Below are positions 10,586 through 21,051 of a DNA stretch of 64,000 nucleotides, in pieces; positions within the stretch are counted from its first letter, which is position 1, and each line of letters opens with the position of its first letter. Source of the stretch: Syngnathus acus (lineage: Eukaryota > Chordata > Actinopteri > Syngnathiformes > Syngnathidae); NCBI RefSeq assembly GCF_901709675.1, contig NC_051089.1, forward strand, positions 17,170,008 to 17,234,007, read 5' to 3'. Under the pieces are notes generated by a model, which did not search any database, was not told the DNA's origin, and saw only the letters and a list, made by a program, of their open reading frames with translations. A program made the translations under genes and the position numbers.

Positions 10586-10657
10586 AGCAGAGTGGCGCAG
10601 CGGAAGCGTGCTGGGCCCATAACCCAGAGGTCGATGGATCGAAACCATCCTCTGCTA
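10586..10657 (+). tRNA. tRNA-iMet (CAT), A20 type
   Basis: The 72-nt sequence equals the vertebrate initiator consensus: A1 and T72 at the acceptor end, A20 in the D loop, GGG-CCC anticodon stem pairs and A54/A60 in the T loop. The first downstream T4 is at 10684-10687. Confidence 0.96.
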
Positions 10658-11015
10658 TTTGAAACTTGTGGCGTTTGGAAAGCTTTTATCGGCTAAAATA
10701 AAACAATACAAAAATACAAGCTAAAAGCTTTACAAACTAAAAACCACACTAAAGAACATACACAAACAAGTGACATGTAATTGCACACCCCCATAGTTTT
10801 GTTAAAAAATAATTCTATTTAAAGCTTGAAATTGGAGGATAAATTGTTTGTCCACCAGCATCCAGGTTAGTGCTGCCCTACTGAGCTTTGTTCATAATTT
10901 AATGAAGCCTGAACACAACTGAGGCGAAACGATGTGAGTGACAATCAGAATCCAGTTGTTGGAACCGAATGCTCGTTTGCCGATTAGAGGACATCATGAA
11001 TGACTAGTGCTGAGC

Positions 11016-11087
11016 AGCAGAGTGGCGCAGCGGGAGCGTGCTGGGCCCATAACCCAGAGGTCGGTGGATCGAAACCATCCTCTGCTA
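11016..11087 (+). tRNA. tRNA-iMet (CAT), G20 type with T-stem change
   Basis: The copy matches the consensus except for G at position 20 and GGTGG instead of GATGG in the T stem, which turns an A-T pair into a G-T wobble. Activity is possible but uncertain. Confidence 0.85.
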
Positions 11088-11450
11088 TTTGGAACTTGTG
11101 GCGTTTGGAAAGCTTTTATCTGCGAAAATAAAATAATTAAAAAATACAAGCTAAAAGTCTTTACAAACTAAAACCCACACAGAAGAACATACACAAACGA
11201 GTGACATGTAATTGCACACCCCCATAGTTTTGTTAAAAAATAATTTTATTTAAAGCGTGAAATTGGAGGATAAATTGTTTGTCCACCAGCATCCAGGTTA
11301 GTGCTGCCCTACTGAGCTTTGTTCATAATGTAATGAAGCCTGAACACAACTGAGGCGAAACAATATGAGTGACAATCAGAATCCAGTTGCGAATTGGAAC
11401 CAAATGCTCGTTTGCTGATTAGAGGACATCATGAATGACTAGTGCTGAGC

Positions 11451-11522
11451 AGCAGAGTGGCGCAGCGGAAGCGTGCTGGGCCCATAACCCAGAGGTCGAT
11501 GGATCGAAACCATCCTCTGCTA
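11451..11522 (+). tRNA. tRNA-iMet (CAT), A20 type
   Basis: An exact match to the vertebrate initiator consensus over 72 nt. Its spacer signature (tatttgaaac after the gene) is that of the other A20 copies. Confidence 0.96.
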
Positions 11523-11879
11523 TTTGAAACTTGTGGCGTTTGGAAAGCTTTTATCGGCTAAAATAAACAATACAAAAATACAAGCTAAAAGCTTTACAAA
11601 CTAAAAACCACACTAAAGAACATACACAAACAAGTGACATGTAATTGCACACCCCCATAGTTTTGTTAAAAAATAATTCTATTTAAAGCTTGAAATTGGA
11701 GGATAGATTGTTTGTCCACCAGCATCCAGGTTAGTGCTGCCCTACTGAGCTTTGTTCTTAATGTAATGAAGCCTGAACACAACTGAGGCGAAACAATATG
11801 AGTGACAATCAGAATCCAGTTGTTGGAACCGAATGCTCGTTTGCCGATTAGATGACATCATGAATAACTAGTGCTGAGC

Positions 11880-11952
11880 AGCAGAGTGGCGCAGCAGGAG
11901 CGTGCTGGGCCCATAACCCAGAGGTCTGATGGATCGAAACTGTCCTCTGCTA
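11880..11952 (+). pseudogene. tRNA-iMet pseudogene, last of block 1
   Basis: This copy is 73 nt long because of an extra T before the T stem. G18 is changed to A, A20 to G, and the 3' T-stem strand reads CTGTC. The T arm cannot pair normally. The same lesions are in the copy at 233-299. Confidence 0.88.
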
Positions 11953-12270
11953 TTTGGAACTTGTGGGGTTTGGAAACCGTTTATCAAGTCATACTTTTGA
12001 GACGAAATGTTGTGCGGATAATATTTTCCCCACGTTGGCTGTGCTGCATGGAAGTTGACCCATCCTCAATGCATCCAGTTCACAGGGCATACATGCGCCT
12101 TCTCTCACCATTCTCAGTCCAAATACAGTGTAGTTACCTATTAAATGGGTACTCCAGGTTAGAATGAAAGGCAAAGAATGATATTTCGCAAAGACTTTTG
12201 AAGGGTCCTGATACTTTATGGCTGCACTGACAGCAGTTGGGCAAGAATAAAAGACCTGAATTAATGCAGA
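11953..12270. repeat. Array 3' flank module
   Basis: The module follows the last tRNA of block 1 and resembles 300-440 and 38928-39243. It links the tRNA-iMet block to the tRNA-Leu relic on the opposite strand. No other gene is seen. Confidence 0.75.
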
Positions 12271-12340
12271 AGTGGCAGGACTTGAACTCACCAAGATTGG
12301 AGCCTTAAGCTAGCACACTGGACCACTCGGCCACCCCACC
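12271..12340 (-). pseudogene. tRNA-Leu (AAG) pseudogene, short variable arm
   Basis: On the minus strand it starts GGTGGGGTGGCCGAGTGG, has TTAAGGC in the anticodon loop and GAGTTCAAGTCC as a B box. About ten bases of the long variable arm are missing, and the acceptor strands pair poorly. The same form, split by an LTR, is at 39244-39653. Confidence 0.75.
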
Positions 12341-12486
12341 TATGTTGAATTTTTGTTGGTAATGTCATTACGCATTGTGACCTCCCTCGCACACACGGCA
12401 GTTTTCAACTCTGAGTCTGATCCTCATGTCCAATTGCCGCGTGCTTCCTCCAGGATTCAGTCCATCGGTACATGTTGGCTGGAATC

Positions 12487-12655
12487 AAAGTCAAAGTCAC
12501 AGTCTGCTTTATTGTCAATTTCTTCACGTCAAGACACACAAAGAGATCGGAATTACGTTCCCACTATCCCACGGTGACAAGACATAGCACACAATATACG
12601 TACATACAAGTAAACAACACAAAAAGTAAAAACAAGAAGGCACAAACAATGAATA
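12487..12655 (-). mobile_element. L2-type LINE 3' end fragment
   Basis: A severely 5'-truncated copy of the family at 2395-3970: the tail GACTTTGACTTTG and the AATAAAGCAGACTG region are recognisable at its low-coordinate end. Confidence 0.7.
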
Positions 12656-12769
12656 AATAAGAGTGATGAATAAATAATAAATAAACAAATAACATAAAAA
12701 ATGACAATCCTTTCATTTTTCATCAATAGTACAGCTGCAACAAGCAGGTCGGGGATCCTGCCAATAGAA

Positions 12770-12860
12770 TAGAAAAAAAATAGAATAGAATAGAATGCCA
12801 TTATTGTCATTGTACAACAGGTATACACTGAAATTACGAGCACTGCTCCATAGAGAATAA
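12770..12860 (-). mobile_element. LINE 3' end fragment with AATAG repeats
   Basis: A short piece with (AATAG)n beside 'atgccattattgtcattg'. The same piece occurs at 39868-39917 and continues at 40516-40560. It looks like the 3' end of an L2/Rex-type LINE. Confidence 0.55.
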
Positions 12861-12874
12861 GGACATAGTATAAG

Positions 12875-12975
12875 TCAAAGTCAAAAGTCAAAGTCTGCTT
12901 TATTGTCAATTTCCTCACGTCAAGGCACACAAAGTGATCGAAATTGCGTTTCCTACTATCCGACAAGACATATTA
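12875..12975 (-). mobile_element. L2-type LINE 3' end fragment
   Basis: A second short copy of the 3' end seen at 12487, with 'caaagtcaaaagtcaaagtc' as the tail and the 'ctttattgtcaatttc' segment. Confidence 0.7.
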
Positions 12976-13003
12976 CATATTATATATATACCGTATATAT
13001 ATA

Positions 13004-13581
13004 TCATCATCATCATCATCATCGGTTTAAAATCCGCTTTCCAGGCGCCGCTGGGTTGGACTGGATTCTCGATATGGCTTTCTTCCACCGGGAACGGTCC
13101 ATGGCCATCTCGTGGTTGATGCCGAGTGCCTTCATGTCGGCTGCCACGGTCGTCTGCCAGCTCTCATTTCTGCTCTGTTTAGTTTGTCTTCATGTTCTGT
13201 TTTCAGGGCCCATGCCTCACTTCCGTACGTCATACCACTTCTGATGCAGGCTGAGTACACTTGGCCTCTCATCTTCAGGGATGGGGCCTGAGATGTTAAG
13301 AAGGGCATGAGTTCCCTGAATTTCTTCCACCCGCTTCTCACCCTTGTGGTCACTGCTAGGGCCACCCCCCCATCAGTGTTAAGCATGTCTCCAAGGTAGC
13401 AGAAGCTGTCCACCACCTCGTACATCTCCCCATCTACTACGAGACCCTCTTGCTCAGCTGGGTCTGCTTGGGCGACTTCTCCCCTGCACCGCTTGCATTG
13501 GAAGGTCTCACTTGCAGCTATTAGGCTGCCTTTTACTCCGCTGCATCTCCGGTGTACCCATCTCTGACAACCCTTGCACCG
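13004..13581 (-). mobile_element. RTE-type LINE, 3' part
   Basis: This is the 3' end of the element whose 5' part lies at 16695-19575. It begins (low coordinates) with a (ATC)n run, a (GAT)n tail in element sense, which is typical of RTE elements. The frames encode a cysteine/histidine motif [11 protein letters not shown]...CKRC and the C-terminal region with [13 protein letters not shown] and YGSEAW. The middle is joined to 16695 once the inserted LINE is removed. A deletion lies near 13130. Confidence 0.85.
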
Positions 13582-14510
13582 ACAACATACCTGGGCGGAT
13601 GTTCAGGGAATGTGCAGGTCAGCTGGTCGGTGTCATCACAGACATTTTTAACACCTCGCTAGGCCAAGCCACAGTGCCAGCATGCTTCAAGACTGCCTCC
13701 ATCATTCCGGTGCCGAAGAAACCTCAAATCACCTCATTTAATGACTACCGGCCTGTTGCACTGACTCCCATCATGATGAAGTGCTTCGAAAGGCTGCTTA
13801 AAGAACACATCGTCTCCAGACTCCCCCCAACATTCGACCCGTTCCAGTTTGCCTACCGGCAGAACCGCTCCACTGAAGATGCCATCTCCTCCGCTTTTCA
13901 CCTGAGCCTGGCTCACCTGGAGGAGAAGAACACCCATGTGCGGATGCTGTTCCTGGACTTCAGTTCAGCGTTTAACACCATCATCCCACGGCATCTGGTA
14001 GGAAAACTGGAACACCTGGGCTTCAGCACCCCCCTTCGCAACTGGCTGCTAGACTTCCTCACCAACAGACCTCAGTCAGTCCGGGTCGGACAGAACACCT
14101 CCGATGTCATCACCCTCAGCACAGACTCCCCTCAGGGCTGCGTCCTGAGCCCCCTGCTGTTCACCCTGATGACACACGACTGCGTCCCCAGGTTCACCAC
14201 CAATCACATCGTGAAGTTTGCAGACGACACAACGGTGGTGGGCCTCATCAGAGACAACAACGACCTGGACTACAGAGAGGAGGTGGAGCAGTTGGTGGGC
14301 TGGTGCAGAGACAACAGCCTGATCCTGAATGTGGAGAAGACGAAGGAGATCATCGTCGACTTCAGGAAAAACCAGCCTCACCACGCTCCACTGATCATCA
14401 ACAGCTCAGCTGTGGAGGTGGTCAGCAGCACCAAATTCCTGGGGGTCCACATCACAGACGACCTCACCTGGACTGTGAACACCACGGCACTGGTCGCGAG
14501 GGCACAGAAG
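13582..14510 (+). mobile_element. L2-type LINE (third family), first half, nested in RTE element
   Basis: A + strand reverse transcriptase frame (13512-14552 contains it) with [40 protein letters not shown] and [10 protein letters not shown]. It is 5'-truncated at 13582 inside the zinc-knuckle region of the RTE element. It breaks off at 14510, where an opposite-strand LINE is inserted, and resumes at 15945. Confidence 0.88.
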
Positions 14511-15944
14511 ATTCAAGATTCAGATTCAAGAGTTTTTATTCGCCATGTTTGAGCGTGCCAAACAAGGAATTTGACTTTGGTAAATCACACCCTCTTTTCA
14601 ACATTTAGGTGACTAACAACACTCAGGACATGTGAAAAATGGCAAATATTCTCAAACATCCCCTGATCTTAAACTCCCAAAAGGGCAAGGAAAAACTCAA
14701 AACTCCAGCTAGGGGAAATGAGAAACCTTGAGAAGAGACCACAGCTCTATAACGCCGTCCGGAGGGGAGTAGTTCAAACAGACTGAAACCTGGGTGAGAA
14801 GGGTCTGTAGAGATGTTCCTTGCACGTTTCCTGGTCCTGGACAGGTACAAGTCTTGGATAGATGGGAGGTTGATTCCAATGATTTTTTCAGCAGTCCTGA
14901 TTGTCCGTTGCAGTCTGTGCTTGTCTTGTTTGGAGGCCGATCCAAACCAGACAGTGATGGAGGTGCAGAGGACAGACTGGATGATGGCAGTGTAGAAGGT
15001 CTTCAGAAGCTCTCGCGGCAGGTTGAACTTCTTGAGCTGTCTCAGGAAGTACAGCCTCTGCTGGGCCTTCTTCCGGACAGAGTCTATGTGGCCAGTCCAT
15101 TTCAGGTCCCGAGAGATTGTGGTTCCCAGGAACTTGAAGGTGTCTGTGGAGAGAATAGTATTACTGCGGATAGTGAGGGGTAAAAGTGGTGAAGGGTCTC
15201 ACCTGAAATCCACTGTCATCTCCACGGTCTTGAGCGAGTTCAGCTCCAGGTGGTTTTGGCTGCACCAGTGGACCAGCCGCTCCACCTCCTGTCTGTACGC
15301 AGTCTCATCACCGTCCTGGATCAGTCCGATGAGAGTGGTGTCGTCTGCATACTTCAGGAGCTTCACAGGAGAGTCACCTGAGGAGAAATCATTGGTGTAG
15401 ACGAGAGAGAAGAGCAGTGGGGAGAGGACGCACCCCTGAGGGGCTCCAGTATTGGTGGTCCGGGTGTCAGATGTGATGCCCCCCAGCCTCACACACTGAG
15501 GCTGTCTCCTGTTGGTCAGGAAGCTGGTGATCCACTGACAGGTGGAGGCAGGCACCGCAAGCTGGATGAGCGTCTGTTGGAGGATGTCAGGATGGTGTTG
15601 AACGCCGAGCTGAAGTCCACGAACAGGATCCTGGCGTACGTTCCTGGGGTGTCCAGGTGGTGCAGGATGTAGTGCAGTCCCATGTTGACCGCATCATCCA
15701 CTGACCTGTTTGCCCGGTAGGCAAACTGGAGGGGGTCAAGCAGGGGGCCCGTGACATCCTTCAGGTGGTTCAGCACTAACCTCTCAAAAGATTTCATGAC
15801 CACAGATGTCAGTGCGACAGGTCTATAGTCATTCAAACCTGTGATGGCGGGCTTCTTGGCCACTGGAACGATGGTGGAGCTCTTGAAGCACGAGGGCACC
15901 TCACACAGCTCCAGAGAACGGTTGAAGATCCGTGCAAAGGTGGG
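14511..15944 (-). mobile_element. L2-type LINE (second family), nested at third level
   Basis: The element is a truncated copy of the one at 5252-7637 in the minus orientation. Its 3' tail (CTTGAATCTTGAAT in its own sense) is at 14511 and its reverse transcriptase frames run up to 15944 with frameshifts near 15190 and 15590. It splits the third-family LINE between ARAQ and LYFLRRMRR. Confidence 0.88.
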
Positions 15945-16694
15945 CGCTTGTACTTCCTGCGGAGGATGAGGAGAGCCCACCTGCCCCCACCCATCATGAG
16001 GACGTTCTACAGAAGCACCATAGAGAGCATTCTGACAAGCTGTCTCTCTGTGTGGTGTGGAGGCTGCAGCGCCTCCGATTGGAAGAACGTGAGGAGAGTG
16101 GTGAGGACAGCAGAGAGGATCATCGGGGCTCCTCTTCCCCACATTTCATCTCAGCGCTGCGTGTCCCGAGCCCGTAACATCATCAATGACCCATCACACC
16201 CCCACCATGGACTGTTCTCCCTGCTGCCCTCTGGGAAGAGGTTTCGCAGCATCCGCTGCAGGTCCACCAGGTTCTGCAACAGCTTTTTCCCTGCTGTCAT
16301 CAGACTGTTGAACATTTGAACTGTTGAACTCTAAACTGGACTCTGCATCACACATACACAGAACTGAACATTATGACCCTACGAACAACTATCTTGCACT
16401 GCCAACTTTGCTGAACTTTTATAATCCATGTAAATTTAAAAGTACGCAACCTGGTTTAGCATTCCTCTGCACACTTTTTAAATACTCTTTTGTTTCCTTG
16501 CACTATTACATATTTATCACTGCTGCACTTTATACTTATTTTATTTTAGTTTATATATTTTTTTATATAGTATGTTGTTTTTATTCAACCGCAATATCAC
16601 TGCATTGTTGTAAGCTGTATGCAACAGAATTTCGTTTTGTATGCACCCTTTGCAGACAAAATGACAATAAAGTTTGTCTAAGTCTAAGTCTAAG
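15945..16694 (+). mobile_element. L2-type LINE (third family), second half and 3' UTR
   Basis: The coding part continues from 14510 ([15 protein letters not shown] to VIRLLNI, stop near 16319). It is followed by a 3' UTR with AATAAAG and a tail of GTCTAA repeats at 16675-16694. The next base resumes the RTE element. Confidence 0.88.
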
Positions 16695-19151
16695 GATAGA
16701 GTTAGCTTGCACTCCCTTCCCGCAAACTCCACATGGCCATGCTCCTGACTGCAGTATCACTCCCAGGACAGCACCACCGACCATGACCTTTGATTTTGCC
16801 GCATTCACCTTCATTCCTTTCACTTCCAGGCATGTCTTCCAGGCCGCTAGCTTCCTAGCTAGGTCTCGACTGTGAGCCATCAATACCATATCATCCGCGT
16901 AGAGCAGCTCCCATGGTAGTCTACCCCTCACTTCCCTCGATACCACATCCATCACGATAGCAAACAGTAATGGGCTGAGCACTGATCCCTGGTGCACCCC
17001 TACCCTTACTTCAAACCCATTACTGTCGCCAACTCCTGTTCTAATAGCTGTGCATGCTCTGCAGTAGAGAGCCAGCACAGCCTTAATCAGTCCCTCTTCC
17101 ACGCCCGACTTCCTTCGGGCCCACCTCACCACCTCCCTTGGCACCCTGTCGAACGCTTTTTCCAGGTCAACAAAAGCGAAGTAAAACCTCTTCCTCTTCT
17201 CCCGGTGTTTCTCTTGCATCTGTCGGGTGACAAAAATTGCGTCTGTTGTACCTTTACCAGGCATGAAGCCATACTGCATCTCGTCCACCTCTACCCGTGA
17301 CCTCACCCTCCTTTCCAACACCCTCTCTAACAGCTTCATTCCATGCTCCAGCAGCTTTATTGCCCTGTATGACCCGCATGCGAGTGGGTCCCCCTTCCCT
17401 TTGAATAGAGGCACCAGGACGCTTTTTGTCCAGTCCTCCGGAATGTGCCCCTCAGCGATGACACTGTTACGCAGGTCAGTCATCCACTGCACACCGACGT
17501 CTCCCGCTGCCTTTAGCATCTCTGCCACCACTCCAGATGGTCCAGCTGCCTTTCCATCCTTCATGGCCTTCATGGCTTTCCCCACTTCTGTTCGCGTGAT
17601 CGGGCAACATTCACCCTCCACTTCGTCGCATCCCACCTCTCCATCCCAGTCATTCTCCACATTCACCAGCTTCTCCATGTACCTTCGCCATACTTCCTTC
17701 ACTCCTCTGTTGTCTGTCACGATGTTGCCATCCTCATCCTTCACACAGTTTGCACCGGTCACATCCCGCCTCTCCTTAACCATTTGCTTCGCTATCTTGA
17801 AGAAGCTCTTTTTTCCTCTCTCACTCTCCAATTCACTTTCAAATTCTTTCCTCTTGGTCTCTTGGGCCTCCCGCACGGCTTTCCGTGACGCCCTCTTTGC
17901 CTCTACATACCGCGCTCGGTCTGCCTCCCTTTTAGATTTCTTCCATACTTTATGGCACTTCCTCTTCTCATTCACCGCTCTTTCGACGCTGTCATTCCAC
18001 CACCATGTCTCTCTTTGTCTTGCTTTACCCTTTGACCATCCGCACACCTCCTCTGTAGCTTCAAGCAGAGCCTTCTTCATTGCCTGCCACTTGCCATCCA
18101 CACCACCCGGCTCCATCATCTCCTCCATTTCTTCTGCTATTTGCTCAATCTTCTCCCTAAACTCGTTTTTATTCCCTGCGCTATGTAGCTTCCACTTGGG
18201 AGGATGCTTCTTAGCCCCCACCTTCTTGATTCGCAGAGTTAGGTCTCCGATGACTAGGCGATGCTGAGACACACACTCTTCTCCGGGGATTGCCTTGGCA
18301 TCTCTGACTAGAACGCGGTCCTCCTTTCTGACCATGATGTAATCTATTGTGCTCTTGCAGCCACCCGAACTGTATGTTACTAATTTGGCTTCGTCCTTCT
18401 TGAAAAGCGTGTCGCACAGCACTAGCTCCAGTGCGTCGCCGAATTCCAGGATCCTCGCTCCCTCTGCGTTCCGCATGCTGTACCCCTGTCCCCCATGTAC
18501 CCCCTCAAAGCCATCTGACTCCCTCCCCACGTGTCCATTCAGATCACCTCCCAGAATTATAACCTCATTCTGGGGGATCGCTGACAGCACCATGATGGCC
18601 TTGTCCCAGAACGCATCCTTCTCGTCCTGACTTCTGCCAACTTGAAGGGCATAGATTGAAATTACGTTTGTCAGGCGCTTCCCAACGATCAACTTCACAA
18701 AAATGATCCGCTCATTTACCCTGGGAATGCTTAGCACTTGATCTATCCACTTTTCGGCGATAAGTACTCCGACACCACCAGTCCCTTCATTGCAGCCTTG
18801 CCAGAAGAACTTGTACCTTCTGCCGACTGCACCCAGCATCCTTGCACTTCCACCCTTCCATCTCGACTCCTGGACACAGCAGACATCCACCCTTCTCCTG
18901 TGTAGAGCCTCAACCAGCTCCCCCGATCGGCGCGACATGCTACCGATGTTCCATGGAGCCACCCTAACACGTGCCTCCTGCCCCTCTCTATTCCGGTTCA
19001 GGCCTCCCCGCAGTCCATCGGATTGAGGGCCGTCATATAATTTACCTGCGGTTTGGCCTCCTTCTCCATCATTCTTTTTGTTGTAGGCTGATGAAAATGC
19101 CCACGGAGTACTTAAGGCTGTACCCCGCCTCTCCTGTGTTTGTCTAGCCAT
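16695..19151 (-). CDS. RTE-type LINE endonuclease-reverse transcriptase ORF, cut at its 3' end
   Basis: The frame from ATG at 19151 is open for over 800 codons. An apurinic endonuclease domain (about residues 65-310) shows WNIGSMS, CCVQESRWKG, ILGGDLNGHVG, STIDYIMV and SQHRLVIGD. Reverse transcriptase (about 500-800) shows GFMPGKGTTDAIF, FVDLEKAFDRVP, HQGSVLSPLLF and LYADDMVLMA with YADD. It enters a cysteine motif, CGVCGKG, before the nested LINE ends it at 16694; the frame then reads about 37 alien residues to 16581. Endonuclease and reverse transcriptase are unbroken, so the copy decayed mainly by the insertion. The protein would nick target DNA and copy element RNA there. Confidence 0.85.
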
Positions 19152-19575
19152 ACTGAGAATATTTTGGAGACAAACTTTTTACAGTCGGATGCCCTTCCTG
19201 ACACCAACCCAAGGGGAAATTGATTTTCTGTCGGGGTTGACTCCCTTAGCCCATTCCTCTCCCGAGAAGCCCACTAGGCAGTGGCACCAGGGCGTGTCCA
19301 CACACCGGTGGGCCTGCGTGCCGCACGTCTAGGGGCCAAACCTCCTCCGAGTCCCTTGTAGTTTAGCCTGGGTCCGTGTTGTACCAAGTTAGCATGTGTC
19401 ACCGCGTGGAGGCACTACATAGGGCTTGCTGTTAGAGAGGCTATGTACTGGCAGGGAGAGACTTACGCACTCGGCTCTCCCGTTCGCATACTGCTAGCCA
19501 GCGGTGAGGGTTGACAGTGAGAAGTGACATACACTCCACCAACACACTAGACGCATCACAACAACCCGACTTGGT
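16695..19575 (-). mobile_element. RTE-type LINE, 5' UTR and main ORF
   Basis: On the minus strand the element starts near 19575 with a 5' UTR of about 420 bp. The same 5' UTR is found at 39918-40405. The ORF at 19151-16695 follows. It is interrupted at 16694/13581 by the nested LINE, so the whole element would span 13004-19575 without its insert. Confidence 0.88.
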
Positions 19576-19851
19576 CTTATGAAATCAGACACACTATGAA
19601 ATCAGACACACCTTATATATATATATACTATATATATGTGGGGTCGAAATACAAAAAGTACAAAAACAGATATGCTCAAACCTCATCGAATAAAGTACAT
19701 AAGCAGACAAGTATATTCACATATTAAATCAATAAAAGAAACATTTTAAGCATATAATTATACCTACACACCAAATCAATAAAGCAGACATAACTAGACA
19801 TTTTTGGATAGGTGGTAATGACAAAGGTTTTTATAACTTTATGATCTGATA
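19576..19851. other. AT-rich spacer with (AT)n
   Basis: The stretch holds a TA dinucleotide run at about 19614-19637 and otherwise AT-rich sequence. No gene or recognised element is seen. Confidence 0.5.
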
Positions 19852-21051
19852 TATATTTCTGAGCACTTTGAAATAACAAATGTTTTTTTATATATGGCCT
19901 GACTAGCTTAATGACCCTTAAGGAACTGTTTAATGCATGCCCGATGATTTTCTAAATCACGGACACTGCCAAAGTCGTCTAAAAATGTTCAGTACTTGAT
20001 TGTATCTTATGTTTTGACTAATGCTAGACGCCAGTTTTCGATTACTACTGAACGTTCTGGACAGAGGGAAATATTTTGCCTAACAAAGAAAAGATATAGT
20101 TGAAAGCATGATTAAACTAAGAATATGATGACGTAAGCAAGTACATGGAGTATGAAAGAACAAACAAACAAAAACATGGTAAGTGGTGAGTACAAACTTT
20201 GCATAGTCAGGGAACATTAATAAATTGATGATGTCACAGCCAAAAGCTCCCATAATTCCGTACAAAATGACAAAATTGAAAGAATGATGAATGGAAGAGA
20301 TGCGACAGTGTATGTGCAAGAATGGAGGAGAATGTTTACAGGAAGGTCACTTGGAGATAAAACCAGCAGGTGCCAGAGGGAGACAGCCAAGAACCCGGCC
20401 AAAGATGATCGTCAAGGCCGAAAGACGGAAAGGAAAACAACAGCCCCCCACACACATCGAATCGCCCATAATCAGCACCCACTCCCATGGAATCAAACTC
20501 TACTGCGAACTTGCCCCACCCCAAAGACTCATCACCCATCAAACTCGGCCCACACCGGCATGTGCAACTGAATATAAGCTGACCAAAGAACCTTGAACGT
20601 TGCCTTTTCTGAATGGAGACTTTCTGCTCTTGAGCATGGTCGCACGAAAGGCCCAGCGCTGTATTGTACTTTCCTGAAAACAGAGCTTTCTTAACAAGAA
20701 TTGTGATTGAACTCAACCAACCTGTGTAAGTCTAATTTCTGCTTCAGTGTCTGAGCCTTTTCCTAAATCTGAAGAAATAAAACGAGCACGCAGTGAGTAA
20801 ATTGGATAACAGGTGATTGGCTATGGCTTTTGCCGTGAGGCGCGGATAGCGCACTTCCCAAATATAGTGTGTTGATCTGCTGAGGCCTCACCATCCCTCA
20901 TAACACAAATACACATCACTTGATATGCTTGTATTGAGTACTCATTCAAGCTTGTACAGCATGGAGTTGGAAAATATGCATAAAAATGACCATATGGTCA
21001 AAATGCGCACTTGCCTAGTAATTCTGCACACAGTGTACTATTTTTTTTTTT

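Larger units (their letters stand above)
10250..11952 (+). repeat. tRNA-iMet tandem array block 1 (four genes)
   Basis: Four units of about 430-435 bp each hold one initiator tRNA gene followed by a spacer. The spacer has constant landmarks: a TTTT about 27-30 bp after each gene, an A-rich part with 'acaagctaaaag', a C5 tract and an AT-rich part before 'gaggcgaaac'. All genes point right. Confidence 0.95.

Noticed and set aside
12934-13119. Frame with a run of Ile or His
   Set aside because: It is a translation of the AT and ATC simple repeats at the 3' end of the RTE-type element.
17227-18267. A 346-codon plus-strand frame
   Set aside because: It is antisense to the RTE-type endonuclease/reverse transcriptase frame, which has clear catalytic motifs.
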